Of a stretch of DNA of 64,000 nt, positions 1 through 10,259 are shown piece by piece (within the stretch, counting starts at the first letter, position 1; each line of letters starts with the position of its first letter). A program made the translations under genes and the position numbers. The notes below the pieces were generated by a model. That model did no database searches and was not told the origin of the DNA. It saw only the letters and a program-made list of their open reading frames with translations. This DNA comes from Trichoplax adhaerens (lineage: Eukaryota > Placozoa > Uniplacotomia > Trichoplacea > Trichoplacidae): NCBI RefSeq assembly GCF_000150275.1, contig NW_002060943.1, positions 6,874,299 through 6,938,298 on the forward strand. The letters are read 5' to 3'.

Positions 1-241
1 GATTAGAGCGAATACCAAAAGCAGTTGATTATATGAATTAATTCTAAACTACTAATACAATAGAGCTATGTATTGACAGCGAAAAATTCGACCTAAATCT
101 GTGTTCTATTGTATATTTATAAAAGTAGCCTATTAAAATAGTTTTTTAAAGATATAATAGTGAATCCGGTTGGATAGAGATAATAATATAACTGCTTATA
201 AATAAGTAACTTTGAAATAATCTATGTCCGCCAAATTTTAG
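1..241 (+). other. Intron sequence of gene A (last intron, partial)
   Basis: AT-rich sequence without an open frame, ending in the acceptor AG at 240-241. Read as the 3' part of the last intron of gene A. In the other members of this cluster the last intron is 199-593 bp, so most of the intron is probably inside the window. Confidence 0.6.
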
Positions 242-827
242 GAGTATCCCAGAAAGTCAAACTACATTTGCAATGGGAGTCGAAGGATTGATTTTTAGAA
301 TAGTGGGAGGATTACTCGGTCCAGTAGTCTACGGATATGTCATGGATGTTTCTTGCATATTATGGAATGAGGAATGCGATACTAGACAATTTTGTTGGCG
401 ATATGATAATAGCAAGCTCTCGCTCTACATGTTTACAGCAACCATTATTTGCAAAGGTATAAAATTAATTATTTACGGCTTGTTGTGGTATTTCCACAAA
501 CAGCAGGAAGTGGCTGAAGCAGAAGCAACCGCAGATCAGAAAGAAAAGCCTGTTTCAGATGCAAACCATGAAGAAACCAAAGAAAAAGAAGAGGCATTTG
601 ACGCAGAAGAAGAATTTAACAAGGAAAAAGAACTCTCTGATAAAGAGAAAGAAGCTAACAAGGAACAAGAAGTATCTGAAGGAGAGAAGGAAGTTAATAA
701 GGAACAAGAACTACCCGATGAAGATAAAGAAGTTAGTAAGGAACAAGAAGTATCTGAAGGAGAGAAAGAAGTTAACAAGGAACAAGAACTAGATACTTCG
801 TCTCAAAATGCTGAGCCACAAGCCTAA
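242..827 (+). CDS. OATP/SLCO-family transporter, gene A, last exon only (gene starts left of window)
   Basis: This is the final coding exon of an organic anion transporting polypeptide. An acceptor AG at 240-241 precedes a phase-2 join, and the frame then reads S-I-P-E-S-Q, the conserved stretch before the last two helices. It continues with G-L-L-G-P-V-V-Y-G, a conserved S-C-I-L-W-N-E-x-C and F-C-W-R-Y-D-N, then the last hydrophobic helix and a cytoplasmic tail, with the stop at 825-827. The membrane part is nearly the same as the last exon of gene B (12805-13216), so the two are recent duplicates. The tail differs: here it is about 100 residues, very rich in Glu and Lys, with 4.5 copies of a 13-residue repeat. 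All upstream exons lie outside the window, so whether this copy is intact cannot be judged. Family assignment is firm; substrate is unknown. Confidence 0.88.
618..794 (+). repeat. 39-bp in-frame coding repeat (13-residue Glu/Lys unit), 4.5 copies
   Basis: Units begin at 618, 657, 696, 735 and 774, exactly 39 bp apart. Each encodes a variant of N-K-E-Q-E-V-S-E-G-E-K-E-V. Units 2 and 4 are nearly identical, as are 3 and 5, which suggests a 78-bp duplication of a pair. The array lies in the cytoplasmic tail of gene A, is predicted to be charged and helical, and is absent from the tail of gene B. Confidence 0.9.
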
Positions 828-2725
828 GATACCTTCAAGAATACCAGTTTAATATCTAGATGTTAGTTTAATATTGCTAGATTTTTCTATAAAGCCAGAG
901 AATTCAATATTCTGCATAAAAGTAGAATATTTACCAGTGGTACTATTTTGCTACGAGAACAGCCATCCTACAACTAAGCAAATGAAATATGGTATGAAAA
1001 TTGCGTATATATATATATATAAGTTTTATTTAGTTTAGCTTCTTTGTATGACATTCGTCACTAAAATTGAAATAACATTGCTTATTTATGTACTGTACAA
1101 CCCAATTTGTCAAGTAGTGTAACGTGTTCTTTTGAAAACTGTTGTGTGTATTTTTATTTTTGTCTCCAAAATTGATATTCTGACTTCATTTTAAATAAAT
1201 ATGCTAACTTTATCGCAGTAGTATCTTGAAGGCGCAAATTTCAACCGTAGAATGTACCTTCATTTTGCCTGTACATCAAGCAAACAACTCAAACATGTTG
1301 CAAATCAAAATCTTGCATGAATAAGTTTATGATCTTTTTGAGCTAATAAAATTTTAATCATATTAACGCAAGCTATTCTAAATTACAGTATTAATATAGA
1401 AATGTTTAAAATATTGCCATTATTAGTACATGCGTATATGTCCTTTAATGCCGTTTTATTGTTGTATAGTGAATTATACTTTATAATGGCGGTCAGCAAT
1501 GCCCAAGGCCCTTACCTTGTCGAGTTTATATACGCATATAAGCATATATCTTTCGAAAAGTAATGCAAAATGATAAGTTTAGTTTAGCTATTGAAGAGAT
1601 TACTTAAATGAAATCACATATTGCAATCATTAACTAAGGAAAATTTATCATAGGTTATTATTATAACATCCACTCTTATGGTTATTCCATTTACTAGAAA
1701 TACGATTTTGTTTATTTAAGCGAAAAAGTTAATCATGCGTATATTACAAATAAAAGTCCATAGTTATCACTATCACAATAAAGATGATAATTCGTTTATC
1801 CATACGGAATAAATCTGAAGTATTCCGAGCTCAAAGCGGATTGAAGTCTTTCCTCCCATGTGAGCTCATCTCTGTATTTCTTAGCTACGTAACATCTACA
1901 TTTCGTTAAATCCATTTATGACAACTTGATTAATCTATAATCCGATATGAGTCATCAAACAAAATGCTGTTCTTAAATAGTACATCAATATTTTCTACAA
2001 TCAAAATGGTTCTACTTAAGATATCATTACTCTTCTATTAACGACTAGCCACTTTCTCCGAAAGGCATCTTAACAACTACAGTGTTTCTAGCCACATAAA
2101 TCTTATACTATAATTAGTCAATTGGCTAATATTAGTCATTAACAATTTCTAATATAGTAGTCAGCAATTATTAATACTCGCTTTACGATAATATCTATTC
2201 AAAGTAACCTAACTAAATCAAATGTAGCTATCCGCATAATCAAACATGGCACAGCACTACCCCGGAATAAAAACTTTTCCTTTTTTCTAATTTTCCAAGA
2301 ATAAGAACACAAGTACACGCCTTGTCTGCTGATTTTTAAACATTATATTTATTCAATTATCAGCAACCAAATCTTGAATTTTATAAAATTCCAATCATAA
2401 TCCTGGAGAGTAGCCGAGTAAACCACATAGTAAGTGTCAAAAAGTACTCTAACTTTAAAAATCTAACCGTATAGAATTTAGCTGTAGCAACTTCAACGTT
2501 AAATAATTATTCTATTCTCACTCAAAAAATTTCACTATATATTGAAGAAAATGGAATTTGATGCATATCAAGAAATCAGAGATCAAACTCGGAAAAAGAA
2601 ATAGAATTTTATGTTTCTGTGAAATCCAATTCAGTTCATAAGCCTGCAGACGGTCAAAAATCAGGAACTGAAGAAAAGTAAGTACTTGAATCTTCAGAAT
2701 CGAATAGCGTACTGGTCAAGAAATC
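828..2725. other. 3' UTR of gene A and intergenic spacer
   Basis: AT-rich and without convincing coding sequence on either strand. The first about 400 bp are probably the 3' UTR of gene A. The rest is the spacer before the pseudogene copy. Confidence 0.5.
1194..1199 (+). promoter_or_regulatory. Probable polyadenylation signal of gene A
   Basis: AATAAA within TTTTAAATAAATAT, 367 bp after the stop. Gene B has the same 13-14 base context 314 bp after its stop (13530), so this part of the 3' UTR appears conserved between the duplicates. A (TA)8 run lies upstream at 1006-1021. Confidence 0.45.
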
Positions 2726-5700
2726 ATGGTCGATCTAAAATCGGGAGATGATCAAAATGAAAAGTCCGATCTTGCAGAGCTTAACACAACAAGCTCAAAT
2801 CAGAAAAGACGAAAAACAGGAGAAGATGGCGCAGAATCTGCTCCAGATCAAGAATCTAAACACCAACAAGATTTATATATATAAAGTCATTAAAAATAAA
2901 TTTCAGACTCTACCGAAGATAATCTTAAAGTTATTGTGCAAATAGACTCTGGGAGGGACATCAAATTCATGACCGAGTAGATGCAGTATATTCGGTTAAA
3001 TTTGGCTGGCTTAGCCATAGACCTGATTATTTGCAATACTTTTAACTTGCCTCGTTGGCTGTTAGCTGTGCTTTCATGCCATCATAGTGAATATGGAACT
3101 TTTAGGATTCCGTGGCGTTGCAGTTCCGGAGATTGATAAGCGATTTGATATCAACATTTATCGGCTCTATTATGAGTACTGTCGATATTTCTAGCTAAAT
3201 TTATGATTTTCTAATAACGTACTATGTTGGATAACGTCATAAAAATAAATGAATTGGTTATAGAATGGTTTGCTTGAGCATTGGCTCGGCTATATTTATG
3301 ATATCCCATTTCCTTGCAGGGCAATATTATTATCTCAATATAGCCACCAATAATATACAAATGACTAGTATATTTTGCAGTTCAAATGATTTAAATACTT
3401 CTAATATTTTTATGCACTAGTGGAAGGCATCAGAGCTTACCATGGATTTATCTAGTAATATTCCATTGGAGGTCTATACTTTGCGGTATTGGTTAGGGTA
3501 TTCAACATGATGTAAGTTTGGCTTATATCGATGAAATGTTAGTCCTAAGATATCACCAGTATACATCACTGTCTTGCATGTGGTGGGACGGACCAACATT
3601 AGGCTAAGTCATTAGTGAAGTTATTACTAATATCTAATTCGATTGGCTTTCAACTCCAAAGTCCTATTAGCCTACAAGATTAGTTTATATAGCTCTTATC
3701 TGTAAGCAAATACAATAATCACATGTTAGAAATTAAAAATTTGAAGACGATAGATCTTCTAGTTAACTATACCTTGCATTGCTAATATAATGAGATATTT
3801 AACAGCTTAATTCCTTCAAAAATGTCCGAAAACTGATATACGCGTATTCAATCGATGCAGTCTAGAGCGACCTAAGCATATTACGAGTATAGTAAAGCTA
3901 ATTCTTAGGATCCACAATAAATCAGATTAGCTGGATTTATTAAACCGAACGAAGCTTTATTATAATATGAACCAAAACTGAAATAGTATCTATAACAAAC
4001 TATCGATAAGAAGAACTTCCGATGTACTCGATGAATACATTTACAAATTCAAGCTCAAGACCTATTAAGTAGCAGTAGCAGCGCTACAATCATACTTAAT
4101 CCATATCTCCACGCTTCCATGCGCTAACCGTAGGAATTGTAATACCATATCCTCTCAGGACACGTGCAACTAATCGTGGTCAACTAGGTGAGTATTGCAT
4201 GTTACTGTGGCATAAATTAGCAATTTCAATTCTATCTAAGAATCCAACTTCAATGCTAAACTCATGGCTTGACAAAGAGCAATATTTTAGAGCTAATTTC
4301 ATGAAGACATGCATTAATTATATCCTAATCATCTTACAGATCTGAAGCAGAATGATCTATGTTTGATTAATGCATAGTGGTTCTTAATTGTAGGCCTTAT
4401 AGCTATTATCACTTATGTATTATTCTTTGCATTTCCCCATCACTTACCTACTTACCAGAAGTAAATGAACAGACTAGCTCAATTAGTATCGGTCAATAAA
4501 GTCGATAACCAATATCGTAAACACTAGGCAAATTTCCCACGCACTCTTTACGACATCGCCAGCCATCGAATATTTCTGTTAGCTGTTATGGCCCTAACTT
4601 CTGACCAAATTCCTGCGGGTTGACCTTTCCACACTTTTACTAAAATATATTCAATCACAAAGTAGAGGATCTTTTCTAGTAACGACAACATTAATAGGTG
4701 TAACCGTTATAGGTAGCACTGCCATAGCACAAGCTAGTGTAAGGATTAAACTCAACAATATTTCTGAAATGTATCGTAGGAGTAGCATTTTTGTAGATTT
4801 GATTATTGTAATGTGCAGACTATGAATACGTTAACTCATTCTCCGCAATTGCATAGAAATAATACCAAGTACTGAATTGAACTTTCATATAACTATAGCT
4901 CAAATCATTGCTTTTTCAAATCTTCAACATCACCTAAGCCATAATTAAGACTACTTTCCTAATTCTTGCTGTAATTGTGACAAATTACAACCAAAGTGAG
5001 TAATATATTCTTATGAGAAGTTGATTCAAATTAAACTCAATTCAATCTTAATTATCTTATCTAACATTTTGGAGCGGAATTTTCATGATGCGGTGTAACT
5101 TACTTGGCTCCAAGATATCTTGTTTCTATTTCTATGCCGGTGTAGCAATCTCCTCTCTTCATTTGGACTACTTATGCACTGCAATAATCCTCTCAATACC
5201 GGCATTTATGTGTAATAAAGGACTAAAAGTGGAGTCCTTTATAGCTTTTAGTATGCAACTAGTATTATTTTACTATAGAAAATACCTATAAAGTGATAGT
5301 GTCTTTAAGTTTTACCCTGCCAAATTATCATGTCGTCATCTTTTCTTCTTCATTATTTCACAAGGTATTATATACAGATTACTATAGGAGTAGCCATAGA
5401 GCAATTGCCTAATCTAAAGAAAGGGCGTTTGATAGTCTATTCAAATTGTAAATGAATTTGACTTAGTAACAAAACCCTATCCATAGAGAAAGGGGATTTA
5501 TAACATGACAGTAAAGTACTGTAATGTAGTCTATAATCGTACAGTCACCTTACAACTTGACGCTAAAATATCAACTGTCAATACTAAGCGATACTAATGT
5601 CAGAAAAGTAGTCGTAGTAGTCATATAAAATTTCTTGATAAGCGATTACTGCGATCATTATAAAATCCGGATTTTTCGGATTCGGATTCCGGAACCGGTC

Positions 5701-7275
5701 GGATTTATGTCTGATATAATTTTTCTGTATTAATTTATCTGTTTTAATTTTTCTGTTTTAATTTTGGATTTTAGTTTATGAAAAATATCGTAAGAGTTGA
5801 TTTTTGAAATTTGATCTTTTTGTTGTGAATTTGAAACTTTGGAATTTTATGACGTGACACGAAAGTCACATTAGGAAAGTTTAGTTAGGAAAATAGAAAA
5901 TAAGATGGAAATTGGCAGAGGTTGTGTTGATTGTTAAGTAGTTAGACTGTTATTTTTATGACTAAATCTTGATGTTTAAAGGTTAATTTTTAGACTTTTA
6001 TAGTGTATTAATGATAGAAATTATGTTAGAAGTGAAGTTTGATGTATATTCATAGTTAACTTATAGGTTTTATAGTGTTTTGTAAGGGAATCGTAAGGTA
6101 AATTTTGTTTGAACTTTGAATGATTTTTGTTTTCTTAAATGGTGCAAAGTAGTTTTCTAAAATGGATCTTAAGAGAGATTGGTTAGTAAATACTTAGTTT
6201 TAAATACCTCTGACGGCTCTACGAAGCCTATAAATGATAGTGCAATTAGAAAATTTAAAGGGAGAGAGTAGAAGAAGATTCTTTTGAAGAACTTGTTGAA
6301 TTTAAAAGGCCTTCGGGGTCGAATTGTCGTAAGTTAAAACATTCTTCTTTTTGAAAGATTGTTTGGTTGTTAACACTTTTTAAGTCTGTCACTTATTTTA
6401 TTAATACTTAAAGATAATTATTTGTAAGATTGTTTGGTTTATACTTCTTTCCATTTTTTGGGGAATAAATTGTTGATCGATTATTTCCCCAAATTTTATT
6501 TGGTGTGATAGTTTCGACAAGTCGACCGGAGTGCAACGAAAGTAGAATCAAAGTTTATTAAAGTTTTGTAGCTTGATCTCTACACTTTTCATTTTATTAC
6601 ATGTGTACCTTATCCATCGCTATATAATAATACATTATATGTCAGCTTTTAGGTTCATTTCTAAATTTATTTAATAGAGCGGAAGCTAACAACTACCGAT
6701 GATCCTCTCGAAACTAATATGGAATTCATAATTTTAAATATTTAGGGCTATGTCTTAACGTACAACCAATTGCAACGTGTCGTGCAAAGTGCCATTGCGA
6801 TACTAATTTATTCAATCCAGTTTGCGGCACCGATGGAATAAGTTACCAATCTCCTTATCATGCTGGATATAATAACATGCTAACGACTGTCAATGCTGGT
6901 GTAGTGGGTAAATCATTTATGCGCATTTTGGAATATTTCATTCAATGTATAAGTGCAATTTTTTAACAGCTTAGCCATTTGGCTATTTAATTATTGCAAT
7001 ACTTCGACATTGCATTCGTTTTAGAAAATTATACAATAACGTATTAATAATTCTATCGTATGAGCCTATTACAGCTTTAATTTTTCAATTTCCGAATTTA
7101 CATGTTGTATATATAGTTGAGTTAATTATAAACTACAAAGTTGATCAGATAGCGACCAGGTTCAAGTGAAGGTTGTGCAATGATATATCCACTCATGATT
7201 GGTATCATGGTCATGATATTTAGTACCTTTATAGCATTTACACCCACATCAATAGTAATTTTATGGTAAAAAAAC
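2726..7275 (+). pseudogene. OATP/SLCO-family pseudogene (decayed copy close to gene B)
   Basis: Exon-by-exon resemblance to gene B is plain, but the frame is ruined. An ATG at 2726 opens a hydrophilic leader that stops after about 50 codons. The exon-1-like part runs to about 3660 with several stops and small deletions. The exon-2-like part is 4340-4740; there the signature codons GCT-TGG-TGG have become GCA-TAG-TGG, so a core Trp is a stop. The exon-3-like part is 5073-5207 and continues at 6601-6650, split by an insertion. The exon-4-like Kazal part is 6745-6910, with several Cys kept but the region mutated. The exon-5-like part is 7160-7275 and shortened. No match to exon 6 is seen before gene B starts, so the 3' end is probably deleted. 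It probably makes no transporter. Distances between its exons resemble gene B, so it arose by DNA duplication rather than retroposition. Confidence 0.88.
5208..6607. mobile_element. 1.4 kb insertion in the pseudogene with target-site duplication; likely non-autonomous DNA transposon
   Basis: Aligning the pseudogene with exon 3 of gene B shows the homology breaking at about 5214 and resuming at 6601. The sequence ATGTGTA occurs at both junctions (5208-5214 and 6601-6607), as a target duplication would. The ends look like imperfect inverted repeats: the left reads GTAATAAAGGACTAAAAGTG, and the complement of the right reads GTAATAAAATGAAAAGTG. Because GTA belongs both to the duplicated bases and to the terminal repeat, the true duplication could be only ATGT. 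The inside is T-rich and has no transposase-like frame. A short hairpin (ATAAAGGAC / GTCCTTTAT) sits at the left end, 5215-5242. The class is uncertain; two nested insertions are also possible. Confidence 0.6.
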
Positions 7276-10259
7276 CGTTTACGTTTAACAATTTGGTAAT
7301 GACTTTGCAACTTAAAATACAAACAGTCACAATTTCACTTCCGCGACAAGGTAACGTACAGTAAAAGTCTGTAAGTAGCTACTGACTTAAACGCCCTTTT
7401 ACTTAACTTTTAACACACACAGCAAAATACTGTAAAGATAAAACTTTTATTAGCAAAGACACATCTACAACTTTTTACCACCCCACTCAACTCAAATGTT
7501 CCTGTTTATGTAGGAACCGTCTAATTTGTAAACACAATAACAATCAATATCAAATATGTAATGAACTATCACAAACAACATCCACGCTAAGGCATTACTT
7601 ATCTTACCTAGTAGGAAAAACTGAACGATCATATATGAAAGAAATCCCTCTTTTGTAACTTTATATAATTATAATTGAACACCTTAGCAATAATCGATCA
7701 AACTGCATACTATAGATAGAAAAAATTAAATATTCACGTTATATTATTGAACACCTTAGCAATGGTCGACTAATCTGTATAATCGAGATAGAAAAAAATT
7801 AAATAATTATTTGAGAATTAGAAATTCCCCTTCAGTATCGTTATATAATTGAGTGCCTTCGCTATAATCGATGAAACTTAATACTCTAGATAAAAAATGG
7901 AATATTCATTTTAGAAATAGAAATTCTCGTTTATTTATTCCACCCTCCTACCCATTACTTTAGTTCCGCTTTTACATCCTCGTATGGTTTACTGTCATAT
8001 AATTGAGTTGCAGCACAGCTACAGCATATTTAATTATTCTACCTTTTCCTACGCTAAAAGGAATAAAAGTTGTCTAGCTACCGATTTTGGCTTGGATCTG
8101 ATCTACAATTATTCTTAACTAATATTAAAGCAATATTCGCTATTTTCATCTAAAGTTTAGCCTACACTAAAAAGAGCTAAGACCTTTGAGTGATTGCAGC
8201 GACTGTTCCTTCAAACTATAATCGTATTTTTAAATAAATCGGATCGGATGCTTCGGAAGATTATGTGTTCGTTAAAATAGTAAGAAAGTGTAAGAGAAAT
8301 AAATTAGTGAAAAGTAATCTTTATAGCAGTTGGTGCGAGAAGGAAAACCAAGTAAGGCTATAGAGTATTCAGTGACGAAAACTAGTGGAATAGCTGCTGT
8401 AGTAGAATAGATCAGGCGTGCAAGCTTATCGTGTAGCTAGGAGAACAAACTAGATAGATGCATTAAAACAGCTTTTTATATAAGAAGAGCTTACTTTTAG
8501 ATTAGGAATTTCTGCAATATAATCGGATTGGAGTATTAATAGAATTGTACCGTGTCAATGTTAAATGTAAGACGATAAAATTTGAATTTACAATACTGTA
8601 ATGTAGTAGAAATTAACTTTCACTTATAGATTATACCGTCAATAGATAGAAGCGTACGCTATATCGGGTAGTAGTAGTTCTGCATTTATTTTAATTAAGA
8701 ATTTTAGTCATTTCAAAAGAGCCTTGCTAGTTAATGTAAATATTTTGATCTGCATTACTATAAGTAGAAAATGTTGAAATAGTATCATGATACCTTACTA
8801 TGTAAGTATTATCTTTAGTACCAGTAATGGCCTGACACTATTATTTATCAATATCACTAAGTAAGCGGATTGAGAATTGTAACAAGCCATCAACATTTGC
8901 AGCTTCAATGGAGACTTACGTAACTAGCACCAAAGTATCTATTTCTCATTTTAGCACGTATATACGATAAGGACGTGATAACTTATTGAAGAAATCTTAA
9001 TAAGAAAACTAACCGTTCAGTATAGGTTTTAATACTACTAAGGAAATCAGGTGTCTAACTGATAGGTCATGCTAATAATATAAATATTCAATTTTATTGG
9101 TTGTCGAATGCACGCTGGTAATATACCATATCCAATAAAATTAAAGTATCTAAAGGATATTAAATTATTGTATAAACAATTCTTAAAACATAAGTCAATA
9201 ATGGCGAAAACACCATTATACCCTTCAGGTTAAAAGGCTATCGCTTTAGTGAAATGACCTTGGTTACAGATCTCTAGGAGAAAACTAGGTTTTAATCTAG
9301 TGATCTACGCCTTATCTTATCAATAGAGAATGGTGAGATCAAGAACTATTACCTAGAACAGTCTTAATGCATTTATAATCGCTCATGAGAATTACAGTTT
9401 ACACTGTACTTATAAATTAAAGCATTACCTTATACTTCTTACAAGCTTTAAATCCATACAGAAATAGTAAAAAAAAGACGGTGAAATAAATCAATTTAAC
9501 ACATTTCATCAAGTGTATTCTAATTTATGCACTTTAAATCATAGGCTATGTATTGTCTATTAAATATGATTACGATAGGCCCAAATATCCTAATAAGCAT
9601 ATTTGACAATTGCAATATGTTATTTATTTACCTCATAACTAACAATGGATGCTACTTCACCCGGCGATATTCCTGCCTTGACCTTTCTGCGAAGAGTTGC
9701 ACGCCTACACAATTTTTCTTAACCTATAAAACTTGACAATGATTGGATTTTACAGCTTCATTTCGTGCCACCGTGCGATGAGAACGCCTGTATTTCAAAT
9801 AGGTAAAGGTAGCTATAGCTTAAGAAGTAAAATCCTTATTGTTACTAGTAAAGTTCTTCAGCGATGGCATCTTATCGTGATTGATTTTAACATAGTGCAG
9901 CAAAATAATTCGATTATGCAATTAAGATACGCGGTAGCTCAAGAGTACAAAAAAAAATTGATTTATGAAATTATTTACTGTAGCTTGTCTGTACAAACCT
10001 CATTTGTGTATTCGCTAAATTTAAATTTTGAATTTTGCATTTTCAATTTTAATAAGTTGATAGTAGGATCATAAAAGTAATAGAATAGAATTGTTTATCT
10101 CATTGAGCAGCCTCTTGTGCTTACCGTCAATAATATAACGCTGAATGCTTACGATTGACAATTTTATATGATATAGATATTCACATAAATCTACAAGAAT
10201 AGGTTTGAATACAGTTTCTGAATTTCTTGACCGTGAAAATTTCGTAAAGAACAAGAAAA
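7276..10259. other. Intergenic spacer between the pseudogene and gene B
   Basis: AT-rich, with no supported gene. An open frame of 113 codons at 9733-10074 has no recognisable motif and biased, low-complexity composition, so I do not call it. It contains the diverged repeat at 7670-7920. The promoter and 5' UTR of gene B should lie in the last few hundred bases, but no clear TATA or initiator element stands out. Confidence 0.45.
7670..7920. repeat. Three diverged tandem copies of a roughly 70-100 bp unit
   Basis: The segment GAACACCTTAGCAATAATCG at about 7677 recurs with changes at about 7748 and about 7851. In each copy it is followed within about 25 bases by an A-rich block (GATAGAAAAAATTAAAT and variants). 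Spacing is uneven, so the copies are old. Confidence 0.6.

Noticed and set aside
536-778. Minus-strand and +1-frame open frames over the tail of gene A
   Set aside because: They are long only because the 39-bp repeat has no stops in those frames. The sense frame has the family homology.
5640-6600. Solo LTR of a retrotransposon
   Set aside because: The insertion ends do not show TG...CA. The inverted ends and the duplication fit a DNA transposon better, although this is not settled.
9733-10074. 113-codon open frame upstream of gene B
   Set aside because: No motif, no splice or start support, and a composition expected of AT-rich noncoding sequence.
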